Program-made: the position numbers and the translations under genes | In this document: one piece after another, positions 16,799-25,374 of the stretch | Layout of the letters: the number at the start of each line of letters is the position of its first letter | Position numbering within the stretch: the stretch's first letter is position 1 | NCBI RefSeq assembly: GCF_001683915.1 | Contig: NZ_LXTT01000016.1 | Location: forward strand, 1-45,010 | DNA from: Allomuricauda sp. CP2A | GTDB taxonomy: Bacteria > Bacteroidota > Bacteroidia > Flavobacteriales > Flavobacteriaceae | Reading direction: 5' to 3' | Length of the DNA: 45,010 nucleotides | Notes under the pieces: generated by a model | Told to the model about the DNA's origin: nothing | Databases searched by the model: none | Seen by the model: only the letters and a program-made list of their open reading frames with translations

Positions 16799-18559
16799 AT
16801 GAACTTTTTGAGAAACCTTTTGGCCTCTATCTTGGGGTCTTTGATGGCCTTTGGAATACTGATGGGCATGTTCTTTATCTTCATTGCCCTGGTGAGCAAT
16901 GCGGATGACGGCGTTGTGGTGAAGCGCAACTCCATCTTGGAGTTTGGTTTTATGGCACCGGTAAAAGATTATACGGGCAAGGATGAGACCGACCCTTTTT
17001 TGGGACTTTGGAACAATGAAATTGGATTGGATGAGATTCTGCATGCCATCAAAATTGCCAAAGAGGACCCCAATATTGAGGGCATTAGCTTGACCACCAA
17101 TTTTTTGCAGGCCGGAATAGCCCAGACACGGGAGATACGGGAAGCTTTGTTGGATTTTAAATCCACGGGCAAATTTGTGTATGCCTATTCCGATTTTTAT
17201 ACCCAAAAGGATTATTATTTGGCCAGTGTGGCCGATGAGGTTTACCTGAACCCCGTTGGAACCTTGGATTTTAAAGGGCTTTCCACAGAGATACTCTACT
17301 TTAAGGATTTGCAGGAGAAGACCGGGGTGAAAATGGAGGTAATCCGCCATGGGAAATACAAAAGTGCCGTGGAGCCTTTCCTTTCCAATACCATGAGTGC
17401 CGAAAATCGCTTGCAGATACAAGAATTGATTTCCTCCATTTGGAATGTTATTGTTGATGATATTTCCACATCCCGAAGTATAACCCCAGAGAATTTGAAT
17501 GTTATCGCCGACACCCTTGGCGGTAGAACCCCAAAATATGCCTTGGCATCCGGACTTGTGGACGGAAACCTGCATTTTGATCAGTACGAGGACCTTCTTC
17601 GGGAAAAGGTATATTTTGAGAAAGATGAACCCCTCAATTACATTAAGTTTGAAGATTATGCCTTTACGGCCAACAGAAAAAAAGTACATACCGGAACGGA
17701 CAAAATAGCTGTGATCTATGCCCTAGGTGAAATTTTTTACGGGGAAGGCAGCAAGGATTACATTGGGCAAGGTTTAATTGTGGATGCCCTTCGAAAAGCT
17801 AAGGACAATGAAAACATAAAAGCCATTGTGTTGCGCGTGGACTCTCCCGGAGGGAGTGCTTTGGTGTCCGATATCATTTGGCGTGAAATGGAATTGACCA
17901 AGGAAGAAAAGCCTGTGGTGGTTTCCTTTGGAAATGTGGCGGCATCCGGAGGCTATTATATTGGTGTCGGCGGGGACAAAATCTTTGCGGAGCCTACCAC
18001 TATCACGGGGTCGATTGGTGTTTTTGGCACCATTCCCAATGTAAACGAGCTGGCCGGAAACATCGGCATCAATGCAGAGCAGGTGGGTACCAATAAAAAT
18101 TCTGTGGATTATTCCCTGTTTGAGCCCATGAGCAATACTTTCAGAAATACCATAGAGGAAGGCATTGAGGATACTTACCAAACCTTTTTGGAACGTGTGG
18201 CCGCTGGCCGAAATATGAGCATAGAACAAGTGGATGCCCTTGCCCAAGGCAGGGTGTGGAGTGGGGTGGATGCCCAAGCCAATGGTTTGGTGGATGAGTT
18301 GGGCAATCTGGATGATGCCATAGCCGCTGCCGCCGAATTGGCCGGTCTGGATTCGTATGGCATTCGGAAATACCCAAAATACAAGTCGGACTTTGAACGG
18401 TTTATGGAAGATTTGGGCGGTGTAAAGTCCAAAATAGGGGAAGAGGCCATCAAGGAGCAAATAGGGGCGGAAGCCTATCAATTGCTATCCGAATTCAAAC
18501 AGTTTTCCAAACAAAAGGGAATTCAGGCCAAGATGCCGTTCAGTCTAAACATTAAATAA
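16799..18559 (+). CDS. sppA: Signal peptide peptidase SppA, 67K type
   Basis: 586 residues, the long double-domain form (E. coli has 618). An N-terminal membrane anchor spans about residues 4-33. The catalytic lysine Lys188 lies in HGKYKSAVEPF in the first half, and the serine Ser383 in GNVAASGGYYIG in the second, with DSPGGSALVSD before it. SppA digests signal peptides left in the membrane after secretion. The ATG at 16799 gives a proper anchor and follows a -7 element; the frame is open further upstream to 16646 but would overlap folK. yhhQ starts 2 nt after the stop, so the two are co-transcribed. Confidence 0.96.
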   Translation: MNFLRNLLASILGSLMAFGILMGMFFIFIALVSNADDGVVVKRNSILEFGFMAPVKDYTGKDETDPFLGLWNNEIGLDEILHAIKIAKEDPNIEGISLTTNFLQAGIAQTREIREALLDFKSTGKFVYAYSDFYTQKDYYLASVADEVYLNPVGTLDFKGLSTEILYFKDLQEKTGVKMEVIRHGKYKSAVEPFLSNTMSAENRLQIQELISSIWNVIVDDISTSRSITPENLNVIADTLGGRTPKYALASGLVDGNLHFDQYEDLLREKVYFEKDEPLNYIKFEDYAFTANRKKVHTGTDKIAVIYALGEIFYGEGSKDYIGQGLIVDALRKAKDNENIKAIVLRVDSPGGSALVSDIIWREMELTKEEKPVVVSFGNVAASGGYYIGVGGDKIFAEPTTITGSIGVFGTIPNVNELAGNIGINAEQVGTNKNSVDYSLFEPMSNTFRNTIEEGIEDTYQTFLERVAAGRNMSIEQVDALAQGRVWSGVDAQANGLVDELGNLDDAIAAAAELAGLDSYGIRKYPKYKSDFERFMEDLGGVKSKIGEEAIKEQIGAEAYQLLSEFKQFSKQKGIQAKMPFSLNIK

Positions 18560-18561
18560 GG

Positions 18562-19269
18562 ATGACGCAAAACGACCAAAAAAAGGCGTTTTCCCTCTAC
18601 CTCTACATGGGAGCCTTGTTCATCACCTCGCTGGTGGTGTCCAATCTCATCTTCCAAAAATTCTTTTATTGGAACCCCTTTGGGGAGGTTACGGTTTTTG
18701 GGGCGCCCCTTTTTGAACTTTCGGTGGGGATTTTACCCTATCCCATTACGTTTTTGATCACCGACCTTATTTCGGAAATCTTTGGGAAGAAAAAGGCCAA
18801 CCAAGTGGTCACGGCAGGGATTTTTGCCTCTTTTTTCTCCATGGGCATCATTTTGATTGGGAATTATGTCCCCGCAATAGTCTCATCACCCGTGGACGAT
18901 GTTACCTTCACAAAGGTCTTTGGCTTGTCCCCATTGGGCGTGCTCGCCTCCATGCTCGCTTATTTGGCCGCGCAGTATATCGATATTTCCATTTATCACT
19001 TTTGGAAACGGGTCACCGAGGGCAGGATGCTATGGCTTCGGAACAATTTTTCCACCTTTTCCTCACAGCTTGTGGACACGCTTACCGTGGTGGGCCTTTT
19101 GTGCATATTTGGCGTGCTGCCTTGGGACAAATTCTATGGATTGGTCATCAGCGGTTTTGTTTTTAAAATAATTATAGCGCTCTTGGACACCCCTTTGCTC
19201 TATCTTTTCGTATATCTGATACGTAAGCGATTTAACTTAAAAATAGGGGAAGAAATAGCTTTGGATTGA
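18562..19269 (+). CDS. yhhQ: Queuosine-precursor transporter, YhhQ/VUT family
   Basis: 235 residues with about six membrane segments. Family hallmarks are YPITFLITDLISEIFGKKKANQVV in the first half and the polar stretch NNFSTFSSQLVDTLTVV before the last helices. YhhQ proteins import queuosine precursors such as preQ0/preQ1 for tRNA wobble-base modification. No preQ1 riboswitch is visible because the gene is tightly coupled to sppA. Family is clear; the exact substrate is inferred. Confidence 0.9.
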   Translation: MTQNDQKKAFSLYLYMGALFITSLVVSNLIFQKFFYWNPFGEVTVFGAPLFELSVGILPYPITFLITDLISEIFGKKKANQVVTAGIFASFFSMGIILIGNYVPAIVSSPVDDVTFTKVFGLSPLGVLASMLAYLAAQYIDISIYHFWKRVTEGRMLWLRNNFSTFSSQLVDTLTVVGLLCIFGVLPWDKFYGLVISGFVFKIIIALLDTPLLYLFVYLIRKRFNLKIGEEIALD

Positions 19270-19305
19270 CAACTTCTCCTTTAATTTGTTGTAAAACATC
19301 TATTT

Positions 19306-22002
19306 ATGAAGAAAAAAGTCCTAAAAATTACTGGAATAACCCTACTTGTACTTATTGCCCTAATTGTTGCCCTGCCCTTGTTCCTTCAAGGTAAGATTGA
19401 AGATATCATCAAGAGCAAGGTGAACAACAGCATCAACGCCACCTTGGATTTTGAGGATGCCAATCTCAGCTTGCTCAAAAGTTTTCCCAATGCCAATGTG
19501 GAGCTCACGAACCTATCCCTGGTGAACAAGGCCCCTTTTGAGGGCGATACCTTGTTTGCTTCCTCGGGTATTGAACTTGCGATGTCCATTAAAGAGCTTT
19601 TTAAATCCGCTGATGAACCTATTGTGATTCAGAGGTTGAACATTGACCGTGCAAAGCTGCACATTTTGGTGGATGAAAATGAAAATGCCAATTATGACAT
19701 CGCCAAAGCGGATGAAGGAGCCGCCACCGAATCCACCGAAGAATCCAGTGACAATTTTAAACTGAACATGGATTCCTATGCCATTACCAATTCAGAAATC
19801 ATCTATGATGATAGATCCAGCGGGATGCGTTTTTCACTTTCTGAAATGAACCATTCCGGAACCGGGGACCTTTCCTTGGAAAAGTCGCAATTAAAGACCC
19901 TTACCGACGCCTTGGTCTCTTTTGAAATGGACAGCACCAAATATTTGAACAACAACAAGATTTCCTTGGATGCCCTGATTGGCATCGACCTAAAAGAGAG
20001 CAAATACACTTTTTTGGAAAACAAGGCCCTGATCAACCAGTTGCCTTTGGTTTTTGATGGATTTGTGAAGGTGAACGAGAATAATCAGGAAGTGGACATT
20101 ACATTTAAGACCCCTTCTTCGGATTTCAAAAACTTTTTGGCGGTGATTCCTGAAGCCTATTCCAAAAACATTGAAACCGTGCAGACCACCGGAAATTTTG
20201 AGGTCAATGGCGAGTTTAAAGGTATTGTGGATGACGAGCATATTCCAACCTTCCGCATTGCGATAAATTCGGAGAATGCTTCCTTCAAATACCCCGATCT
20301 GCCCAAGTCGGTGCAAAATGTGTACATCGATACAGAGATCAACAATACCACCGGAATTACCGAAGATACCTATGTGGATATCAAACGACTGTCCTTTACC
20401 ATTGATCAGGATAAGTTTAATCTTACCTCCAGAATTCGAGATCTGATGGGGAATACCAAAGTGAATGCAGATATGGATGGCCGAATCAATCTGGCCAACA
20501 TTTCACAAGCGTATCCAGTACCTGACGATTACAATCTTAAGGGAATTTTAAATGCCGATATCACCACGGTCTTTGATATGGAATCCTTGGAGAAAAAACA
20601 GTACCAGAACACCAAAACTACGGGTAAGGCATCGGTTTCGGGGTTTGAATATGCTTCGGAAGAGTTGAAGAATCCCGTAGTGATCAATGCGGCAGCTGTT
20701 ACTTTTAATCCCAACACGGTTACCTTGGATTCGTTTAAAGGAAAAACGGGAAGCACGGATTTTGATGCCAAAGGAACTTTGACGAACCTGCTCGGATTTA
20801 TGTTCAATGATGAGAATGTGGAAGGGAACTTTACATTGACCTCCAACACCTTTGCATTGAATGATTTTATGATGGAGGAAACAGCGGAAGGCGAAACTGG
20901 TGAGACCCAAACTCCAACTTCGGGAGGGGAGGAGCGCATCAAAATTCCGTCTTTTTTGGATTGTACCGTTGAAGCGGCAGCCGCTACGGTTTTGTACGAC
21001 AACCTAACATTGAAGAACGTAAAAGGAACCCTGACCATAAAGGATGAAACGGCCACAGTGAAAAACTTGACCTCAGACCTTTTTGGAGGAACTTTGGGGC
21101 TAACTGGTTCGGTTTCCACCAAAGAGGCAGCCTCCACCTTTGATATGGATTTGGGTATGAGCAATTTTGGCATCAGTGAATCTTTTGCGGCTTTGGACAT
21201 GTTTCAAGCGTTGGCGCCATTGGCCAATGCATTGCAAGGAAAATTAAATTCCACCGTAAAAATTTCAGGAAATTTGAAGGATGACTTTACGCCAAATCTT
21301 GCTACGATTTCTGGGAACCTATTGGCAGAACTCCTCTCTACCAAAGTAACCACGGAAAAAGCACCTTTACTTTCAGCCTTGGACAGCAAGTTGAATTTTT
21401 TGGATACCAAGGATATCAATTTGAATGATTTGAAAACTGCATTGAGTTTTGATAATGGTAAGGTAAGTGTGAAACCGTTTACCGTAAACTATAAGGACAT
21501 CGCCATTAATGTGGATGGTAGCCACACCTTTGACAAACAGATGCAATACAAGGCCACATTGGATGTTCCGGCCAAATATTTGGGCACGGAGGTGAACAAG
21601 CTTATTGCCCAAATGAACGATGAAAGCCTTAAAGACCTGACCATTCCGGTAACGGCAAATATTGGGGGCAATTATACCAATCCTACGGTGAGCACGGATT
21701 TGACCTCAGGAGTACAAAAATTGACGACCCAGTTGGTTGAGATCCAAAAGCAAAAACTGATGAACCAAGGCAAGGACAAGGCCAAAGATTTGTTGTCCGA
21801 TGTGTTTAAAAAAGACGAAACGGATTCCACCTCCACAAAATCAGATGGTGTGAAGGAAGCGATTGGTGGGCTGTTGGGCGGAGAAAAGACAACAACAACC
21901 GACTCTACCAAGACCACAACAAAGGAGGACCAAGTAAAAAGCGCTGCAAAGTCTGTTTTGGGCGGTCTTTTGGGCAAGAAGAAAAAAGACACGATTAATT
22001 AA
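19306..22002 (+). CDS. AsmA-like inner-membrane-anchored protein
   Basis: 898 residues. One N-terminal membrane helix (about 7-27) is followed by the AsmA start GKIEDIIKSKVNNSINATLDFEDANLSLLKSFPNANVELTNLSL. A long beta-rich periplasmic body follows, with AsmA C-terminal signatures near 610-760. The tail (about 800-898) is rich in Thr, Lys and Asp with a GGLLGG stretch. AsmA/TamB-like proteins are thought to form periplasmic grooves that carry phospholipid to the outer membrane. It starts 36 nt after yhhQ and may share its transcript. Confidence 0.88.
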   Translation: MKKKVLKITGITLLVLIALIVALPLFLQGKIEDIIKSKVNNSINATLDFEDANLSLLKSFPNANVELTNLSLVNKAPFEGDTLFASSGIELAMSIKELFKSADEPIVIQRLNIDRAKLHILVDENENANYDIAKADEGAATESTEESSDNFKLNMDSYAITNSEIIYDDRSSGMRFSLSEMNHSGTGDLSLEKSQLKTLTDALVSFEMDSTKYLNNNKISLDALIGIDLKESKYTFLENKALINQLPLVFDGFVKVNENNQEVDITFKTPSSDFKNFLAVIPEAYSKNIETVQTTGNFEVNGEFKGIVDDEHIPTFRIAINSENASFKYPDLPKSVQNVYIDTEINNTTGITEDTYVDIKRLSFTIDQDKFNLTSRIRDLMGNTKVNADMDGRINLANISQAYPVPDDYNLKGILNADITTVFDMESLEKKQYQNTKTTGKASVSGFEYASEELKNPVVINAAAVTFNPNTVTLDSFKGKTGSTDFDAKGTLTNLLGFMFNDENVEGNFTLTSNTFALNDFMMEETAEGETGETQTPTSGGEERIKIPSFLDCTVEAAAATVLYDNLTLKNVKGTLTIKDETATVKNLTSDLFGGTLGLTGSVSTKEAASTFDMDLGMSNFGISESFAALDMFQALAPLANALQGKLNSTVKISGNLKDDFTPNLATISGNLLAELLSTKVTTEKAPLLSALDSKLNFLDTKDINLNDLKTALSFDNGKVSVKPFTVNYKDIAINVDGSHTFDKQMQYKATLDVPAKYLGTEVNKLIAQMNDESLKDLTIPVTANIGGNYTNPTVSTDLTSGVQKLTTQLVEIQKQKLMNQGKDKAKDLLSDVFKKDETDSTSTKSDGVKEAIGGLLGGEKTTTTDSTKTTTKEDQVKSAAKSVLGGLLGKKKKDTIN

Positions 22003-22009
22003 AAAATGA

Positions 22010-22095
22010 GAGGTTGTCTGAAAAGTAGAGGAATGCGTCATTCTGAATTCATTTCAGAATCTCATAACATTTAAATCATCTTTTCAGACAGCCTC
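22010..22095. terminator. Long nested inverted repeat between convergent genes (terminator or MITE-like)
   Basis: Outer arms GAGGTTGTCTGAAAAG (22010-22025) and CTTTTCAGACAGCCTC (22080-22095) pair with one G-U. Inside is ATTCTGAA/TTCAGAAT (22040-22047, 22053-22060). T-rich runs follow on both strands, so it can end both the AsmA-like and DUF6090 transcripts. The outer arm resembles that of the element at 24307-24456. Confidence 0.75.
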
Positions 22096-22100
22096 TTTTT

Positions 22101-22868
22101 TTATGGCTCCAGCTCGTTGTTGATGGTCTCTAAAATGGAATTTAAGCTCACCATCAACGGATTGTAATGTTCTGTTTCTGTGGATTGACTTGTAATGATG
22201 AACAAAAGGAGGTTGTTCTCAAAAGCAACGGATTCCAAAACAGCTAAATTACTGGTCAACTCACTTTGTTCTGGAATTCCCAATTCGGAGGACATTCCCG
22301 TATTATCCAGAATAGTACGGATACTGTAGCCTTGGTCCCTAAAAACATTGACGGTATTGGTACGCTCTTCGCTGAGCATTTTTTCCTGGTTGGCAATATC
22401 ATCAATATTGGATATCCAATTGGTCAGCCGAATCCGTAAGGTGTCGTTTGAAATATCTTTGAGACTGCCTGAGTTGATCATTTCGTTTAAAAGGGAATTG
22501 TTGGGGTTAAAAAAAATGTCATAGGCAAAAGCCGTGACGAACAAGTCGGATAGTTTCTTTTCTGAAGTGGTTTCCTCTCCCTTGTCCATCAGACTCACAA
22601 TCTCGATGGCAGCATTATAACTTTTCCGATTGACCTTAATAAGTTCTTCAAGCTTTGTCTTGCTAATGTCAAATTCTTCTTTTAAACCTTTAAGATAGAC
22701 CTGCTCTTTTTCCCGTTTGATTCGGTTGTCGTTGGCATTATCAATAGCCAAGGCAATCAAGATACCAATGACCACCAAAAAAATTTCACCAATGGCGTAT
22801 AGGAGGTAGTTACTGAACTTTTTTTCAGCGATCAGTTGCTTTCTAACTTTTCTAAAGAGCTTTAACAT
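22101..22868 (-). CDS. DUF6090 family membrane-anchored protein
   Basis: 255 residues. A basic N-terminus (MLKLFRKVRKQLIAEKKFSNYL) precedes one membrane helix, LYAIGEIFLVVIGILIALAI (about 23-42), then DNANDNRIKREKE and a long, mostly helical domain. This N-terminal pattern is typical of DUF6090, a family common in Flavobacteriia, often multi-copy, with unknown function. The C-terminal part should be periplasmic or cytoplasmic coiled helices; I cannot tell which. Single gene, ending at the long inverted repeat. Confidence 0.85.
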   Translation of the reverse strand: MLKLFRKVRKQLIAEKKFSNYLLYAIGEIFLVVIGILIALAIDNANDNRIKREKEQVYLKGLKEEFDISKTKLEELIKVNRKSYNAAIEIVSLMDKGEETTSEKKLSDLFVTAFAYDIFFNPNNSLLNEMINSGSLKDISNDTLRIRLTNWISNIDDIANQEKMLSEERTNTVNVFRDQGYSIRTILDNTGMSSELGIPEQSELTSNLAVLESVAFENNLLLFIITSQSTETEHYNPLMVSLNSILETINNELEP

Positions 22869-22947
22869 AGGTGGTCTGGTCGTTGGTTTGGCTATGTATT
22901 TTTATTGACTAATCTAATGATTTTTCAAGCATCATATTAAATTAGGA

Positions 22948-24282
22948 CTATTGATACCCTATGGCCACGGCTATGACCAAAGCGATGGCCCCGATCAGTA
23001 AAATCAGTAATGTGGGTTTAATAGCAAATGTAAACCATTTGTTATATGGAATCTTACAAAGAGCCAAAACCGCCATGAGGGCACCATTGGTGGGTACGAT
23101 CATATCGGCCATCACCGCACCGTACTGATAGGCCAAAACACAAGTTTGTCTGGATAACCCAATTAAATCGGAAAGTGGAACCAAGATGGGCATGGTCAAA
23201 ACCGCTTGGCCCGAGTAACTGGGTACTGGAAAGTGCAATAGGGAATGGGAAACCATCATAAATACGGCAGAGACGGAGGGAGAAAGGTATTTTAAAGGTC
23301 CAAAAAGACCATATACAATGGTATCCATGATCATACCCTCCTTTAAAATCAATGAAATGCTATTGGCAAGCCCCAAAATGATACTGGCAAAGACCATCTC
23401 CTTAAATCCCGCTATATAGGACTCTCCAGTTTTATTTACGCCAAGTTTGCCGATGAGTCCAGCTACAATGCCCAAGGCAAAAAAGGAGGCTGACATCTCA
23501 TTAAACCCCCAATCCAAGTACAGAAGGCCGTAGATGACCCCGCCAAATGTACCGCAGAGCAACAATAAAATGATTTTGCTTCGGGTGGTCATGGATTCGT
23601 GGGCCGAGGGCATTTTTATTTTTTCAATCCTGTTTTTATTGGCATATCGAATGACATAGAGCGTCCAAACTACAAAAGCCACTAATAAGACAACTAGTCG
23701 AAACTCACTACCAGAAAGCAAAGGAAGCCCGGCCTCTTTTTGGGCGATCATGACCGCAAAGGGGTTCGATGGGCTAAAAGAACTTCCAATAACCGTGGAA
23801 CCATAGCTCATGAGTATGATGGTAAATGTGTTATACCCGAGACTTTTTCCAAACAAGAGTAAAATGGGAATCATGGCGATGACCTCTTCCTGCATCCCAA
23901 TGGATACTCCGGCAGCGGTATAAAGTGCAGAAACTATGATTAAGGCCATGGTTTCCTTTCCCTCCAAAACGTTGACCAGTTTTACCAATCCTTGGTTGAG
24001 GGCTCCGGTTTTTTCTATGACATAAAAGCAACCACCAATCAATAAAATAAGAACAATGGCATCTGCCCTTCCAATAAGACCTCTGGGTATGGCCACTATC
24101 AGATCTAAGGCTGAAAGATTTTCTGCATCAACGGTTTGATAGGAATTGTCAAGAACTTTTGTTGTTCCAGTTACTTCGTCAACTATCCGTTCATAGCTTC
24201 CCTGTGGGATAAAATAGGTAAGAATCCAAGCAAAAATGATGACAGCAATGAGTATGACGAAAGCATTGGGAAATTTTTTCAT
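22948..24282 (-). CDS. YfcC/DcuC-type membrane carrier (PF03606)
   Basis: 444 residues, about 12 hydrophobic segments. Family traits: the N-terminal ILTYFIPQGSYER, a GMQEEVIAMIPILL helix hairpin, the GSSFSPSNPFAVMIAQ loop, and a C-terminal LVPLSDLIGLSRQTCVLAYQYG plus MADMIVPTNGALMAVLAL repeat. These belong to the C4-dicarboxylate / basic amino-acid carrier group (YfcC, DcuC, ArcD-like). YfcC-type members are often called arginine/ornithine or peptide carriers, but the substrate cannot be read here. Single gene; its 5' side carries the 150-bp inverted-repeat element. Confidence 0.87.
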   Translation of the reverse strand: MKKFPNAFVILIAVIIFAWILTYFIPQGSYERIVDEVTGTTKVLDNSYQTVDAENLSALDLIVAIPRGLIGRADAIVLILLIGGCFYVIEKTGALNQGLVKLVNVLEGKETMALIIVSALYTAAGVSIGMQEEVIAMIPILLLFGKSLGYNTFTIILMSYGSTVIGSSFSPSNPFAVMIAQKEAGLPLLSGSEFRLVVLLVAFVVWTLYVIRYANKNRIEKIKMPSAHESMTTRSKIILLLLCGTFGGVIYGLLYLDWGFNEMSASFFALGIVAGLIGKLGVNKTGESYIAGFKEMVFASIILGLANSISLILKEGMIMDTIVYGLFGPLKYLSPSVSAVFMMVSHSLLHFPVPSYSGQAVLTMPILVPLSDLIGLSRQTCVLAYQYGAVMADMIVPTNGALMAVLALCKIPYNKWFTFAIKPTLLILLIGAIALVIAVAIGYQ

Positions 24283-24306
24283 CCGGTTTGGTTTTGGTTA
24301 TTTATA

Positions 24307-24456
24307 AGGTGTCTAAAAGCACCTAAAGTTTGAATTTGTCAGTTCGAGCGCAGTCGAGAACCTAAAATATTGTGATGGTCAAAAGGTTTCGACTTTAGTT
24401 CATCTTGAGCGAAGTCGAAGGGCTCAACCTGACAGATAACGAGCTTTTTAAACACC
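24307..24456. repeat. MITE-like element with outer inverted repeats and REP-type cargo
   Basis: Imperfect outer arms GGTGTCTAAAAGC (from 24308) and GCTTTTTAAACACC (to about 24456) enclose two GAGCGnAGTCGA motifs (about 24343-24356 and 24405-24419), one inside a hairpin TTCGACTT/AAGTCGAA (24388-24395, 24412-24419). The gap of about 200 bp between the YfcC and DUF2797 genes holds nothing else I can see. Confidence 0.65.
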
Positions 24457-24483
24457 CTCATACTGTCAAAACTGCTTTCGGTC

Positions 24484-25278
24484 TCAATGGATGTCTATCC
24501 CTACATAATACCCCTCACTACCCCGAACGTTAAACACGGTATTATCCTCAAAAATCAAATATTGTCCCTTAATGCCCTTAAGTACACCTTTGTAACTTGG
24601 AGTTTTGTCCAGGTTTAGGCTTTTTACCTTATCGGGGTACTGCAAAACGGGGAATTCTAAATTGGTCTCGGAGTTGTCCTCAATAAAATATTGGGCGGCC
24701 TCTTCCGGGATATAGGGTTTTAATTTGGCCCGCCAATCTTTTAGGTCCAAATCCTCAACGTCATTTTTTAGCATTTTCTGCCAGCTGGTCTTGTCGCTCA
24801 CATGGTCTTTCAGGGCAACTTCTGTGATTCCGGCCAAATAGCGGTTGGGCACTTCAACAATTTCAATGGCCTCGTGGGCCCCTTGGTCTATCCAACGGGT
24901 AGGCACCTGGGATTTTCGGGTGACTCCCACTTTTACATTGCTGGAATTGGCCAAATAGACAATATGAGGTTGCAACTGCATTTTTTTTTCATATTCAAGA
25001 TCACGGTCCTCTTTGTCCAGATGGGCGGTGCTCAATTCGGGATTCATGATCCAATCTCCGGCTACCGGGGTTTCATAAAAACAAGTTTTACAAAAGCCTT
25101 GTCGATAAATGGGCTTATCTTCCCCACAGTTCAGGCATTGAAATTTGATGAAATCAATCTGGAGTTCTTTGTCCAAGGCCTGGTTCATGTTCAAAAAATC
25201 GGTGTCAAAGACTAAAAAATACTGGATAGGATTGCCATTTTCAGTTCGCATCTTGCGGAGGACTCCTTCGTAAAGCAT
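24484..25278 (-). CDS. DUF2797 family protein with zinc ribbon
   Basis: 264 residues. A four-cysteine zinc-ribbon CLNCGEDKPIYRQGFCKTCF lies at about 48-67. Next is the family core IVYLANSSNVKVGVTRKSQVPTRWIDQGA (about 107-135). The last part (from about 225) is a short beta domain, YKGVLKGIKGQYLIFEDNTVFNVRGSEGYYV. Function is unknown. The core looks like a GIY-YIG fold to me (Y...KVGVT...R...GA), which is inference from spacing only. It starts 96 bp from the divergent GH3 gene. Confidence 0.85.
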   Translation of the reverse strand: MLYEGVLRKMRTENGNPIQYFLVFDTDFLNMNQALDKELQIDFIKFQCLNCGEDKPIYRQGFCKTCFYETPVAGDWIMNPELSTAHLDKEDRDLEYEKKMQLQPHIVYLANSSNVKVGVTRKSQVPTRWIDQGAHEAIEIVEVPNRYLAGITEVALKDHVSDKTSWQKMLKNDVEDLDLKDWRAKLKPYIPEEAAQYFIEDNSETNLEFPVLQYPDKVKSLNLDKTPSYKGVLKGIKGQYLIFEDNTVFNVRGSEGYYVGIDIH

Positions 25279-25301
25279 GTTGGAATGAATGTTTTTATGG
25301 A

Positions 25302-25333
25302 TTTGAAAATGAATGCAAGAAAACCTATTTTAG
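25302..25333 (+). promoter_or_regulatory. Candidate promoter of the GH3-family gene
   Basis: TTTG (25302-25305), a 20-nt spacer and TATTTTAG (25326-25333) fit the Bacteroidota pattern with one mismatch. Transcription would start near 25340, 35 nt before the ATG. Confidence 0.45.
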
Positions 25334-25374
25334 CTATTGCACCCAACTAAATTTCTTGGTTAAATATACCTAAA

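Noticed and set aside
16730..17689. 960-bp extension of the folK-dNK reading frame
   Set aside because: It is antisense to sppA, has no domain I can see, and the HPPK start motif begins at the ATG 16729.
17774..18481. 235-codon open frame antisense to sppA
   Set aside because: Skewed composition typical of a shadow frame; no motif; sense gene is certain.
20529..21200. 223-codon open frame antisense to the AsmA-like gene
   Set aside because: Shadow frame rich in Ser, Val and Lys with no family resemblance.
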